Assembly (NCBI GenBank): GCA_963678135.1
Contig: OY782667.1
Location: 558,001 to 622,000 of the forward strand
Reading direction: 5' to 3'
Length of the DNA stretch: 64,000 nucleotides
Source: JAHJKV01 sp963678135
GTDB lineage: Bacteria; Desulfobacterota; Desulfovibrionia; Desulfovibrionales; Desulfovibrionaceae
Part shown: piece by piece, positions 17,176 to 26,288 of the stretch
Numbering within the stretch: the first letter of the stretch is position 1
Layout: every line of letters begins with the position of its first letter
The notes under the pieces: generated by a model
The model's database searches: none
Told to the model about the DNA's origin: nothing
What the model saw: only the letters and a program-made list of their open reading frames with translations
Made by a program: the position numbers and the translations under genes

Positions 17176-18408
17176 ATGAGTCAGACACAATATATCGAAA
17201 GATTCATTGAAGCGCGTCTTCATGAAGCAATGAAAGACACTCCAGTAATCTTGATAATTGGGCCACGGCAAACAGGCAAAACCACTTTAGTCAAAAAGCT
17301 CACAAGGAAAGGCATTCGCTATCTTACTTTGGATGATGAGACCACGTTAGCTGCTGCGCTTCAAGATCCTACCGGATTCATTCGTGAACTGGGTCGAGCT
17401 GTTATAGATGAAATTCAACGCGCCCCCACCCTGCTTTTAGCAATTAAAAAATCTATTGATGAAAACAGGCGTCCATGTCGTTTCATTTTAACCGGCTCTT
17501 CAAATGTTATGACCATGCCAATCGTTGCTGATTCACTGGCAGGTAGAATGGAAACGCTTTCGCTTCTTCCTTTGGCACAATGCGAATTAAGCGGGCACAG
17601 TACCAATTGGCTTGATCGCATTTTTGCTCATAAAACTCCACACACAAACAAGAAGTGTATAGGACAAAAGCTCGTTGAAAAGGTTATTTATGGTGGGTAT
17701 CCAGAAGTCCTGCATCGCTTGTCTACAAGACGCAAAGCGGTTTGGATTAAACAATACTTAAACGCGCTTATTCAGCGAGATGTTCATGACATTTCCAATA
17801 TCAATAAAATAGATAGTTTACCACGCTTTCTACGAGCATTAGCAATGACTTCAGGCCAACTATGCAATTATTCAAAAATTGGTGGACAAGTTGCTTTAGG
17901 TGGCAAAACGGTAAACACTTACATTACGCTATTGGAGCAAATGTTTTTATTACAAAGAGTAGAGGCTTGGTCTGCAAACCAGTTGAAGCGCGTTGTCAAA
18001 AAACCAAAGCTACATTTTATTGATTCTGGGATTCTGGCTCAGCTCATCAACCTACGCCCTGATACTCAACCACAGAACAGACAACTTTTCGGAAAAGCTC
18101 TTGAATCATTTATTTACGGTGAACTACGCAAACAAGCGACTTTTTCCGATATTGAATATTCTTTTTACCATTACAGAGATCGCGATCAGCTAGAGGTTGA
18201 TTTCGTTATTGAAGATGAAAAAGGACAAGTCATAGGTATTGAAGTCAAGGCCAGCGCCACGGTCACTCCTAGTGATTTTAAGGGTATGCACCAATTGGCA
18301 AGCGCATGTGGGGATGCTCTGGTAAAAGGTCTTGTCTTATATGATGGAACAGAGACTCTGGCATTTGGCGATAAATTTTCTGCCGTTCCAATATCAAGTC
18401 TTTGGTAA
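17176..18408 (+). CDS. AAA-family ATPase with DUF4143 domain
   Basis: A 410-aa P-loop ATPase of the AAA_14/DUF4143 type. Visible are Walker A GPRQTGKTT (residues 29-37), Walker B AVIDEIQRAP, the sensor FILTGSS and the DUF4143 domain from about residue 205. A C-terminal nuclease-like stretch (LEVDFVIEDEKGQVIGIEVKAS) resembles the PD-(D/E)XK core D..E.K. Biological role is unknown for the family. The gene is bracketed by arrays of the same 22-bp repeat in the same orientation. It has no ribosome-binding site and probably a leaderless mRNA from a promoter inside the array. The isolated position between trpB2 and gmhA suggests an inserted unit. Confidence 0.9.
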   Translation: MSQTQYIERFIEARLHEAMKDTPVILIIGPRQTGKTTLVKKLTRKGIRYLTLDDETTLAAALQDPTGFIRELGRAVIDEIQRAPTLLLAIKKSIDENRRPCRFILTGSSNVMTMPIVADSLAGRMETLSLLPLAQCELSGHSTNWLDRIFAHKTPHTNKKCIGQKLVEKVIYGGYPEVLHRLSTRRKAVWIKQYLNALIQRDVHDISNINKIDSLPRFLRALAMTSGQLCNYSKIGGQVALGGKTVNTYITLLEQMFLLQRVEAWSANQLKRVVKKPKLHFIDSGILAQLINLRPDTQPQNRQLFGKALESFIYGELRKQATFSDIEYSFYHYRDRDQLEVDFVIEDEKGQVIGIEVKASATVTPSDFKGMHQLASACGDALVKGLVLYDGTETLAFGDKFSAVPISSLW

Positions 18409-18536
18409 AATTGGCAAAACGTATTTTCAAAGCAAGCGCGCTTAAATGACGGAGAAAAATATCGAAAGAACAGCAAACTTAAGGCGCGTTTACACTGAAC
18501 TTCTTTCTTCTTTACTGCCTAAAAAACTAAGTGCAA

Positions 18537-18668
18537 TTTTCCCAATCTGCCGAATAAATTTTTCCAAACTGCCGAATAAATTTTTCCAAACTGCCGGATA
18601 AATTTTCCCAAACTGCCGGATAAATTTTCCCGATCTGCCGGATAAATTTTCCCGATCTGCCGTAGACC
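18537..18668. repeat. 22-bp tandem repeat array B, 6 units, downstream of the DUF4143 ATPase
   Basis: Six exact-length 22-bp units of the same family as array A (TTTTCCCRAWCTGCCG + GAATAAA or GGATAAA type), in the same orientation and without spacers. The last unit ends GTAGACC, like unit 11 of array A (GTAGACT). The array starts 128 bp after the ATPase stop and ends 15 bp before the stop of the converging gene. Confidence 0.95.
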
Positions 18669-18683
18669 TTTAAGCCAATACTT

Positions 18684-19109
18684 TCATTGTCTATATTCAG
18701 GCAAATCGTTCCCTCGTGCAAAATGGCGTAGCCAAACTTGAAAATGATTTTCCAATTCACCTTGCGCTCTGGAAATATTTGGTTCACCAGTTGCGTAATA
18801 AATACGAATAAAAGAATCCACTTTTGCATGTTTCCATGCTTCTTTTGTAAAAGGAGCGGTTCGTGTGCGGTGCAAGCCGTCTGAACCCCGGTAACAATAG
18901 GTCAAACAATACTGTGATAGGGAATGTTCTCTAAATTTCTTCAGCACAACAGCGGATGCGCTTGCTTCACCAAACGCGCGAATCCGTTCTTTGCGTATCA
19001 TTGTATAGGGGATTTGACTTAGCAGAAATAAAGCAAAAAACGTCACTACTATTGCGAAACATCGACGCACCTTTTGTTGCGATGGCAAAAACATTGTCTT
19101 AAACAACAT
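18684..19109 (-). CDS. Small membrane-anchored protein, DUF3592-like
   Basis: 141 aa with a basic N-terminus and one strong hydrophobic segment (about residues 17-37), followed by a soluble domain. The region KHAKVDSFIRIYYATGEPNISRA resembles the V-Y-P-x-x-P-x-x-S-x pattern of DUF3592, but the match is loose. It follows gmhA by 3 nt on the same strand and is likely co-transcribed. Function unknown. Confidence 0.65.
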   Translation of the reverse strand: MLFKTMFLPSQQKVRRCFAIVVTFFALFLLSQIPYTMIRKERIRAFGEASASAVVLKKFREHSLSQYCLTYCYRGSDGLHRTRTAPFTKEAWKHAKVDSFIRIYYATGEPNISRAQGELENHFQVWLRHFARGNDLPEYRQ

Positions 19110-19112
19110 AAT

Positions 19113-19721
19113 TTACAAATATGGAGTGAGCTCTGTTGCTGCCTCAAACAGAAAATGATCAACCAAATGACACAAAATATGCCCTGCTGCAATATGCAAT
19201 TCTTGAATAATAGCTGTATCAGAAGACGGAATTGCAATCATATAATCGCACAAAGCCGGCATTTCCCCTTCTGACTGACCTGTCATACCAATAGTAATAC
19301 ACCCTTTTTGCTTTGCTTCTTTTAGAGCAATAATAACATTGGGACTTGTGCCTGAGGTAGAAATCCCAAGCAATACATCACCGGCTGTGGCCAAAGCTTG
19401 TACTTGTTTCAAAAAAATTTGGTCATAGCCAAAATCATTGCCTATTGCGGTAAGCGCAGAAGTATCCGTGGTCAAAGCGATTGCAGGTAAAGGTGGTCGG
19501 TCTATCTTAAAACGATTCACAAATTCTGCAGCAAGATGCTGGCAATCTGCTGCACTACCACCGTTACCACACAGCAAAAGTTTATGACCAGTCGCTATAC
19601 TTTTGGCTAGCTCCCTACCCAAAATAACCAGTGCTTCTGAGTTGCTTGCAAAAAAAGCCTCTCTCGCTTCACTGCCAGCAGCAGCATGGGCAAGCACTTT
19701 ATTCAAAGCTGATGTACTCAT
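19113..19721 (-). CDS. gmhA: Phosphoheptose isomerase (sedoheptulose 7-phosphate isomerase)
   Basis: First enzyme of ADP-heptose synthesis for the LPS inner core. The 202-aa SIS-domain protein has the phosphate-binding segments CGNGGSAADCQHLAAE and GISTSGTSPN, the LTTDTSALTAIGNDFGY motif, and C-terminal His residues (ELHIAAGHILCH) that in the family take part in zinc and substrate binding. GAGG precedes the ATG. It is followed at 3 nt by a small membrane-protein gene. Confidence 0.94.
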   Translation of the reverse strand: MSTSALNKVLAHAAAGSEAREAFFASNSEALVILGRELAKSIATGHKLLLCGNGGSAADCQHLAAEFVNRFKIDRPPLPAIALTTDTSALTAIGNDFGYDQIFLKQVQALATAGDVLLGISTSGTSPNVIIALKEAKQKGCITIGMTGQSEGEMPALCDYMIAIPSSDTAIIQELHIAAGHILCHLVDHFLFEAATELTPYL

Positions 19722-19839
19722 GTATTCCTCATTATAACTCTTTGTATTTTGAATGACTATGTTTTTTGCAAGGACTCAAGTTTAGCTAAAAGAGCATAGG
19801 CTGACAATATATGTATTATAAGACGTAAAATTTTATAGC

Positions 19840-20316
19840 TTAAAACAATAAAAATACTTGTGTAACAATCAGTGCATAAATACCTGCTGCTCCATCATCG
19901 AGCATAATACCCATGCCTCCTTTACATTGACTATCAAGGATATTCACAGGCCAAGGCTTTGTTATGTCAAAAAATCTAAAGAGAGCAAAACTGATGGCAA
20001 GGTGCCACCACGGAGCATGGCAAGCAAGGCATAGCATACTGAGTAATTGCCCAAAAAATTCGTCCCAGACAACGCATTTTGGATCTTTGTGAGCAAATAT
20101 TTTCTCTGCTTCATTGCAAATATAGACCCCAAGAACAAAAACGCAAATCAAGCCCACTACGCGCGGTATAAAAGGCAAGGGAAGAAAAATAATGGGAGCA
20201 AAAAGCGTGGTTACAAGCGAAGCCCAAGTTCCAGGCATTTTCGGTAAATGTCCGATAAAACCTAAGCTTGCTAGGGAAAGCACAAAACGATTGAATCTTT
20301 GAGTTTGCATGAGCAT
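19840..20316 (-). CDS. pgpA: Phosphatidylglycerophosphatase A
   Basis: Inner-membrane phosphatase producing phosphatidylglycerol from its phosphate. The 158-aa protein has the family motifs LPKMPGTWAS, VWDEFFGQ, FRFFDITKPWP and GMGIMLDDGAAG, and several membrane segments. Two start codons (20316 and 20310) are possible and neither has a good ribosome-binding site. Divergent from the next small gene. Confidence 0.92.
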   Translation of the reverse strand: MLMQTQRFNRFVLSLASLGFIGHLPKMPGTWASLVTTLFAPIIFLPLPFIPRVVGLICVFVLGVYICNEAEKIFAHKDPKCVVWDEFFGQLLSMLCLACHAPWWHLAISFALFRFFDITKPWPVNILDSQCKGGMGIMLDDGAAGIYALIVTQVFLLF

Positions 20317-20458
20317 TCAGTACGATGAACCGTATTTTATGTAAACTTTATATTTTTCAGTGCAACAGCATGATACTCATTGCTTTTTTCTTAAAATACA
20401 ATATGAGCTTTTTACAAATATTTTTGATATAAAAATTTCAGAAAAAGGAGAAAATATC

Positions 20459-20878
20459 GTGCCAGTGACTGCAGAATTAGCAAATTTTATTGCATCTTGG
20501 ACAGAGGACAGCAACGGAACAAAAGCGGACTTTGTTCTTTTTAAGGACTTTTTAGAAGCACAAGAAGGAGTGAGCCTTTCCTTTGTCCCCCGCCCCGGCA
20601 TTACCTATTCCCTGCGCGCAGTACATGCTCTGCAAAACAAGCGTGAATTATTTGTTATGCTTGATGTTATTGATGATGATCCAGCAGATAGATGGCTTTC
20701 TGTATGCTTTTATGCCGATATGGGGAAAGACCCTGAACAGCTTGGAGATGAAGTACCTGAAGGGCTTATGGGTGAGGATGCACGATGCTTTGATCTGTAT
20801 GAACATGATGACACTCTGGTAAAATACATACAAGCTCGCCTGTTTGAAGTGATACAAAACGCAGCCCAAACAGGGTAG
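20459..20878 (+). CDS. Hypothetical acidic protein
   Basis: 139 aa, strongly acidic, no membrane segment. I do not recognise the family. The GTG at 20459 is chosen because AAGGAG lies 8 nt upstream; a longer frame from 20360 would place this site inside the gene. Central segments LFVMLDVIDDDPADRWLSVCFYADMG and the C-terminal CFDLYEHDDTLVKYIQARL look like a compact alpha/beta domain. Typical of small Desulfovibrio conserved hypotheticals. Confidence 0.7.
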   Translation: MPVTAELANFIASWTEDSNGTKADFVLFKDFLEAQEGVSLSFVPRPGITYSLRAVHALQNKRELFVMLDVIDDDPADRWLSVCFYADMGKDPEQLGDEVPEGLMGEDARCFDLYEHDDTLVKYIQARLFEVIQNAAQTG

Positions 20879-21007
20879 ATATGTCCGTGCTTTTCCCTTT
20901 CCACACATTGACTTGATTTAATTCCACCGTTGCCCTTGCTTTTTTGAAGAGTATACATAGTTTCTTTCTGTAAAATACAATTTGCAAACCGTATGGAGGA
21001 ATTTTTT

Positions 21008-21616
21008 ATGTACGCATTGGCAATTAACGGTAGCCCTCGCAAAGGGGGCAACACTGAATTTTTATTAAATAAAGTGCTGGAACCTTTGGAGTCGGCAGGT
21101 TGGGAAACCGAGTTAGTTCGTGTTGGAGGCAAGCCCATTAGAGGTTGTATGGCCTGTTATAAATGTTTTGAAAATAAAGATAACAAATGCTCTGTACAAA
21201 CCGATATATTTAATGAGCTTATGGAAAAAATTATTAAAGCAGAGGCCATTATCATTGGTTCTCCGACTTATTTTGCTTCTGTTTCCTCAGAAACCAAGGC
21301 CTTGCTGGATCGCGCTGGGCTCGTTGCTTTGGCCAATGGAGAGCTTTTAGCCGGTAAAATAGGAGCAGCAGTAGTTGCCCAACGTAGGGGAGGAGCCACC
21401 ATGGCCTATGATACTATTCTAAAAATGTATCAAATGTCGCAAATGATCATGCCCGGCTCTACATATTGGAATTTTGGCGTAGGCCGAAACAAAGGCGAGG
21501 TTGCAGATGATGCTGAGGCTTTGCGTAATATGGAGCATGTAGGAAAGGCTATTGATTGGCTAGGACGAGCCAAAAATGCCTTGGGTGAACCATTTCCTGT
21601 ACAAGCTCGTGGCTAA
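21008..21616 (+). CDS. Iron-sulfur flavoprotein (NADPH-dependent FMN reductase fold)
   Basis: A 202-aa flavodoxin-like protein. The FMN phosphate loop GSPRKGGNTEFL is at the N-terminus, followed by a compact cysteine motif CMACYKCFENKDNKC (C-x2-C-x2-C-x7-C) like the 4Fe-4S ligand set of methanogen and anaerobe iron-sulfur flavoproteins. GSPTYFASVSS and GGATMAYD are further FMN contacts. ATG 21008 has GGAGG 8 nt upstream. Probably a small electron carrier or an oxygen/peroxide-detoxifying reductase in anaerobes; the partner is not evident. Confidence 0.88.
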   Translation: MYALAINGSPRKGGNTEFLLNKVLEPLESAGWETELVRVGGKPIRGCMACYKCFENKDNKCSVQTDIFNELMEKIIKAEAIIIGSPTYFASVSSETKALLDRAGLVALANGELLAGKIGAAVVAQRRGGATMAYDTILKMYQMSQMIMPGSTYWNFGVGRNKGEVADDAEALRNMEHVGKAIDWLGRAKNALGEPFPVQARG

Positions 21617-21628
21617 AACAAGCAAAAA

Positions 21629-21660
21629 CAGGCTTCTGCTCAAACATGAGGAGAAGCCTG
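21629..21660. terminator. Hairpin between convergent genes
   Basis: CAGGCTTCT pairs with AGAAGCCTG around a 14-nt loop. On the minus strand it is followed by TTTTTGCTT, so it should terminate the oxidoreductase gene at 21687; the + side tail is poor in T. Confidence 0.65.
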
Positions 21661-21686
21661 AATACTATCTCGAAAAAACAGCTTGC

Positions 21687-22844
21687 TTAAAAGCCCCATT
21701 TTTTTGAAAAAAAACAACGCCAAGAACGACGGCCATGCACGACAGAGAGAAGCGTTTGACCGGATATACGCATCAAACCATGAAACGGCGCATATCCCAT
21801 ACCCTGCATACTACGCAAAAGCATTTGGCGTAAGTAATTTGCCCAGCGAAATTCAGGGAAGATATATTTTTTCAAGGAAGCAATATAGTATTTTGCAGGG
21901 TGCTCACCACTACCCAAGGCTTTTGCCACTGCATGTCCAGCATACCAGCCTGAGGCCAGAGCATAAAAAATTCCTTCACCAAGAAGTGGTTCGACAAAGC
22001 CTGCAGCATCCCCTACCAACAAGAGTCTCTCTTTTGTTGGATTTTTTAACCAATTGCCATACGGCAGGGGGTGCCCTTTAAGCTCTACTTGAGAACGATT
22101 CAGGCCAAGCGTTCCTAAAAATTCCTCAAAACAAGAAACAACACCAGCTTTTTGTCCATGTTGTAAACCACACATGCCAATACGCAAATCATGTAAACCC
22201 GGAAAAATCCAGCCATATCCGGTTTGCATATAGCCTACATACAGCCGTGGCTCATTTATTTCATGCAAAGCTTCTGGTGCCTTGTTTTTTGGAAGATATA
22301 TTTCAACAGCTGAGGCTAAATTTCTACGCCAAGACTTACGATTTATTGGCAAGGCTCGTCGCATACGGCTATTAGCTCCGTCCGCAGCAATGATATACTT
22401 TGCTCGAAATTCTCCGTGTTCTTGAGTAAAAACCTTGCCACGAGCAGGTATGCAATGCGTAGCGCATGCACCTTGTATAATATCTACTCCGGCTTTTTGG
22501 GCAACTAAAAGAAGGGTAAAATCAAGGCGAGCTCTATTTATAAGCACAAAGGGATGAATTCCTTGCTTTCGACAAATCTCCTGATCCTTATTAAAAAAAG
22601 CATAAGAATCCGTAGAATACTCTATAATCTTTTCGCTTTGCAGTGTTTCTTGTGAAAGAGCAAAAATATGCTGAAGAATATGCAGTGTTTTTTGCGTAAG
22701 GAGTCCACCACAAAGTTTTTCACGCGGAAACTTTACACTTTTCTCTAGTAAAGCAACTGAAATACCGTGTTCAGCTAAAATTTTGGCAGTAGCTGTGCCG
22801 GCAGGGCCACCGCCCACAACAAGCACCTCATACGTTTTTTCCAT
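21687..22844 (-). CDS. Geranylgeranyl reductase family FAD-dependent oxidoreductase
   Basis: A 385-aa flavoprotein with dinucleotide-binding GGGPAGTATA at residues 11-20. The family signature KFPREKLCGGLL (redox-positioned Cys) follows, then ADGANSRMRR and the FAD-binding LLVGDAAGFVEPLLGEGIFYAL. Members reduce isoprenoid double bonds, for example in menaquinone or archaeal-type lipids. The nearby ispA and dxs fit an isoprenoid role, but the substrate is not known. Monocistronic. Confidence 0.85.
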   Translation of the reverse strand: MEKTYEVLVVGGGPAGTATAKILAEHGISVALLEKSVKFPREKLCGGLLTQKTLHILQHIFALSQETLQSEKIIEYSTDSYAFFNKDQEICRKQGIHPFVLINRARLDFTLLLVAQKAGVDIIQGACATHCIPARGKVFTQEHGEFRAKYIIAADGANSRMRRALPINRKSWRRNLASAVEIYLPKNKAPEALHEINEPRLYVGYMQTGYGWIFPGLHDLRIGMCGLQHGQKAGVVSCFEEFLGTLGLNRSQVELKGHPLPYGNWLKNPTKERLLLVGDAAGFVEPLLGEGIFYALASGWYAGHAVAKALGSGEHPAKYYIASLKKYIFPEFRWANYLRQMLLRSMQGMGYAPFHGLMRISGQTLLSVVHGRRSWRCFFSKKWGF

Positions 22845-23046
22845 AAATTAGCCTGTAGCTTGAGTCGGGCATAAGAGGCAACTGTAAAAATACTCATTGT
22901 GTATCTTAAAGATTTTTATGGAGCCATCTTTTACTTTGAAAACAAGGCTCTTGACCGCCTTCCTGCTTGAGGCTAGAAAAGACACTCATTATCATACGCG
23001 GGGCAGTATCCACGCAAAAGATGAGATAAAAGATGATACACAGACC

Positions 23047-23123
23047 GGGTCAGTAGCTCAGTTGGATAGAGCATCGGCCTTCTAAGCCGACGGTCGAGGG
23101 TTCGAATCCTTCCTGACCCGCCA
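23047..23123 (+). tRNA. tRNA-Arg (anticodon UCU)
   Basis: 77 nt. Acceptor GGGUCAG/CUGACCC, D-arm GCUCAGUUGGAUAGAGC, anticodon stem UCGGC/GCCGA with loop CUUCUAA, T-arm GAGGGUUCGAAUCCUUC and encoded CCA. The CCA end lies 1 nt from the stop codon of dxs on the other strand. Confidence 0.97.
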
Positions 23124-23124
23124 T

Positions 23125-25026
23125 TTACTGCCTACATAATTCCAGAAGCGTTTTCTTGATTCCCTCTTTATCAATACCAAGCATAACACGCAGCTCTTTT
23201 TGGGTTCCATGCTCCACAAAATTGTTTGGTAGACCTAGCCTGCGAATTTGTAAGCCAAACAGGCAATTATGATCTGAAAAACACTCAATAACAGCGGAGC
23301 CAAAGCCTCCAGCAAGTGCATTTTCTTCAACAAGAAGGATGCGCTTAAATCTTTTGGCCAGTTCGAGCAGTTGTTTTTGAGGCAAAGGGCAAACAAAGCG
23401 TGCGTTCAGCACTGCAGCTGATATATTAGCTTCTTGCTCTAATTCCATTGCTGCTTCCAAAGCAGGATATACTCTTGAACCAAGGGCGACAATAAGCACT
23501 TCTTTGCCCTCCCTCAGCATTTCTGCCTGCCCAATTTCTAAAGGAGCAAGCCGGGGATCAACGGCAATACCCACACCAGTTCCACGAGGGTAGCGTACCG
23601 CAACAGGCCCGTTCAGGCTAAAAGCTGTAGACATCATTTGTCCAAGTTCATTTTCATCTTTTGGAGCCATGAGCACCAAATTAGGAATATGCCGCAAATA
23701 CGAGAGATCAAATGCGCCATGATGGGTAGCGCCATCCTCTCCCACAAGTCCGCCTCTGTCCAAAAAGAATTTTACATTCAGATTTTGCAAACAAACATCA
23801 TGCACTATTTGGTCATAAGAGCGTTGCAAAAAAGTGGAATAAATAGCTACTGCCGGCTTAAAGCCTGCACTGGCAAGACCAGCTGCAAAAGTCACTGCAT
23901 GTTGTTCACAAATCCCCACATCGACAAATCGCTGAGGAAAACGCTCCTGAAAGGCTTTGGTGCCGGTTCCTTCAGGCATGGCAGCCGTAATGGCGACAAT
24001 TTTTTCGTCCTGTTCCGCCAGCCGACATAAAGTAGAACCAAAAACCTCTGTGTATGAAGGAAAACCTCCTTTGGGCGGTTTATTCGCAAGTCCGGTTTCA
24101 GGCTGAAACTTACCTACCCCATGAAAATATGTAGGATTATTTTCCGCAGGATCATAGCCTTTGCCTTTAGTCGTCATCACATGAACCAAAACCGGAGTAT
24201 CCATCTTTTTTACTTGTTCAAGAGTTTCAACCAAAGCTTGTAAGTCATGCCCATCAATAGGCCCTACATAATTAAAACCAAAGGCTTCAAAAAGCATTCC
24301 CGGGGTAAAAAATGTCTTAAAAGAATCCTTACTGCGTTTTGCCCAATGTCTAATTTCACTCCCTATACGCCCGGGGATCTCATCAATACGTTTTTCCATA
24401 AAATTTTGCAGGCGCAGCAGTAAGGGTGACGTTAATTTACGAGACAAAAACTGGGAAAGAGCTCCAACATTTGGAGAAATAGACATCTCATTATCATTGA
24501 GAATCACTGTAAATTTACAGTCCAGTTCTCCAGCTTGATTCAACCCTTCATAGGCCATACCCGCGGTCATGGAACCATCGCCTATTACAGCAACTACTTC
24601 ATGATCTTTTCCTGCAAGATCACGAGCCAAGGCCATACCAAGTCCGGCTGAAATAGAGGTCGAAGAATGCCCTACTCCAAAATGGTCATATTCGCTTTCG
24701 GCCATACGCGGAAAACCAGAGATACCCCCAAATTGACGCAAAGTATGAAAGTCAGCAAACCTACCGGAAAGAATTTTATGTGCATAGGCCTGATGTCCCA
24801 CATCCCAAATCAATTTGTCTTGTTCAAGGTTCAAGGTCTTGTATAAAGCTAAGGTTAGCTCGATTGTCCCCAAACTTGGAGCTAAGTGTCCGCCAGTAGC
24901 GGAAACTTGCTCTATAATCATACTGCGAAGCTCAGAGGCAATAGCTTCCATTTCCTCTATGGAAAAGGCCTGTACATCCTCTGGCTTGTCTATTTTAGCA
25001 ATGAGCATATTCTCATTATGCCCCAT
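23125..25026 (-). CDS. dxs: 1-deoxy-D-xylulose-5-phosphate synthase
   Basis: Thiamine-diphosphate enzyme that starts the MEP isoprenoid pathway. The 633-aa protein shows the TPP motif GDGSMTAG...LNDNEMSIS in the first third. The transketolase pyrimidine domain (DVGICEQHAVTFAAGLA, HHGAFDLSYLR) and a C-terminal domain follow. AGGAGG stands 6 nt before the ATG. It is the last gene of xseA-xseB-ispA-dxs, a common order, and abuts the convergent tRNA-Arg. Confidence 0.97.
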   Translation of the reverse strand: MGHNENMLIAKIDKPEDVQAFSIEEMEAIASELRSMIIEQVSATGGHLAPSLGTIELTLALYKTLNLEQDKLIWDVGHQAYAHKILSGRFADFHTLRQFGGISGFPRMAESEYDHFGVGHSSTSISAGLGMALARDLAGKDHEVVAVIGDGSMTAGMAYEGLNQAGELDCKFTVILNDNEMSISPNVGALSQFLSRKLTSPLLLRLQNFMEKRIDEIPGRIGSEIRHWAKRSKDSFKTFFTPGMLFEAFGFNYVGPIDGHDLQALVETLEQVKKMDTPVLVHVMTTKGKGYDPAENNPTYFHGVGKFQPETGLANKPPKGGFPSYTEVFGSTLCRLAEQDEKIVAITAAMPEGTGTKAFQERFPQRFVDVGICEQHAVTFAAGLASAGFKPAVAIYSTFLQRSYDQIVHDVCLQNLNVKFFLDRGGLVGEDGATHHGAFDLSYLRHIPNLVLMAPKDENELGQMMSTAFSLNGPVAVRYPRGTGVGIAVDPRLAPLEIGQAEMLREGKEVLIVALGSRVYPALEAAMELEQEANISAAVLNARFVCPLPQKQLLELAKRFKRILLVEENALAGGFGSAVIECFSDHNCLFGLQIRRLGLPNNFVEHGTQKELRVMLGIDKEGIKKTLLELCRQ

Positions 25027-25048
25027 ATTGGCTCCTCCTGCTCATTTT

Positions 25049-25942
25049 TTAGTGAACTCGTTCAACAATATACCGGGCTAGTGCTTTAAGAAAAAGAGCA
25101 TCTTCACCCGTATAATCCGCAATGGCCTCAGTGGCTTGTGTAATAAATACATCAGCCATAGCATGACTTTGCTCAAGGCCTAATAATTTTGGATATGTGC
25201 TTTTATTCTGTTTTATATCACTACCTACAGGCTTACCGAGCTCCGCCTCATTGCCCACAAGATCCAAAATATCATCCACGATTTGAAAAGCCACGCCAAT
25301 ATTACTCCCATATACAGTTGCTGCTTGCATTTGCTCTTCATTTGCTCCTGCAAGGATAGCACCGCACAAACATGCTGCCTTAATCATTGCTCCGGTTTTC
25401 AGCGAGTGCATTGATTGCAAGGCACTTAAATCAATATCTTCACGCGCAGTAAAATCCATATCTAAAAGCTGCCCACCAACCATGCCAGCAGCACCTGCAG
25501 CACGAGCAAGCTCTTGTATCGCTCCTAACACATTATGTGCCTCCAGCTCCAAAACAAGGGCAGGGCTTGTCATCAAAGCAAAAGCTTCTGTCAACAAGGC
25601 ATCTCCTGCCAGTATAGCCGTGGCTTCATCAAATTTTTTATGACTCGAAAGTCTGCCACGCCGTAAATCATCATCATCCATGGCAGGTAAATCATCGTGA
25701 ATAAGCGAATAGGTATGAATACACTCAATGCCGGCAGCAAAAGGGAGAATTTTTTCTTCACCCGTACCAAACATCCCGGAAAACGCAAGGGTCAGTACCG
25801 GACGCAAACGTTTTCCCCCTGCAAGAAGGCTATATTCCATAGCCTCCAGCAATGCTTTTGGAATATTTTTTTCCTTCAAACACAGCTGTAAATATGACTC
25901 AATACGCGCAGCTCGAAGTTGCAACTGTTCCTTTACTCGCAT
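25049..25942 (-). CDS. ispA: Farnesyl diphosphate synthase (polyprenyl synthetase)
   Basis: Condenses IPP with DMAPP/GPP. The 297-aa protein has the first aspartate-rich motif DDLPAMDDDDLRRG (from residue 83) and the second, IVDDILDLVGN, plus GGKRLRP near the N-terminus. It overlaps the end of xseB by 10 nt and precedes dxs by 22 nt. Product chain length (C15 or C20) cannot be fixed by eye. Confidence 0.95.
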   Translation of the reverse strand: MRVKEQLQLRAARIESYLQLCLKEKNIPKALLEAMEYSLLAGGKRLRPVLTLAFSGMFGTGEEKILPFAAGIECIHTYSLIHDDLPAMDDDDLRRGRLSSHKKFDEATAILAGDALLTEAFALMTSPALVLELEAHNVLGAIQELARAAGAAGMVGGQLLDMDFTAREDIDLSALQSMHSLKTGAMIKAACLCGAILAGANEEQMQAATVYGSNIGVAFQIVDDILDLVGNEAELGKPVGSDIKQNKSTYPKLLGLEQSHAMADVFITQATEAIADYTGEDALFLKALARYIVERVH

Positions 25943-26190
25943 AGATCATCTTCCTCAGCATGTTCTTCCAATACAACAAAATCACTGCCATCAGCCAGTT
26001 TCACTTCATTACGAGCATTTTCAAGCATGAGCGAACATGCTTTGGAAAGAGCCTGTCCTTCCTTAAAAAGTGCAACTCCATCCTCCAAGGGTAAATCACC
26101 CTCTTCCAACTGTTCCACAATAGCAGCCAAGCGTTTTAATTTTGCATCAAAAGGCTGTTCTTTTTTTGTTTTTTTCGCACTCACGCTCAT
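25933..26190 (-). CDS. xseB: Exodeoxyribonuclease VII small subunit
   Basis: 85 aa. Helical small subunit with the family pattern FDAKLKRLAAIVEQLEEGDLPLEDGVALFKEG. It partners XseA in degrading single-stranded DNA. It lies between xseA and ispA and overlaps ispA. GAGG precedes the ATG. Confidence 0.95.
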   Translation of the reverse strand: MSVSAKKTKKEQPFDAKLKRLAAIVEQLEEGDLPLEDGVALFKEGQALSKACSLMLENARNEVKLADGSDFVVLEEHAEEDDLCE

Positions 26191-26288
26191 ATCCTCTTTA
26201 CTTGTTTGCTTGGCATAATTTTGCTCAAGCTAAAATAACAACAATCAAAAAAACTAGGGCAAGACATACAAGAACACAAAAAACATAG

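Noticed and set aside
16845..17271. Minus-strand reading frames across the 22-bp array, with peptide repeats like KFIRQIGKIYPAVWENL
   Set aside because: The frames follow from the 22-bp period lacking stops; they have no ribosome-binding site, change frame between arrays, and share only the DNA repeat.
16905..18668. Possible CRISPR array
   Set aside because: Units are contiguous 22-mers without spacers and no cas genes are near.
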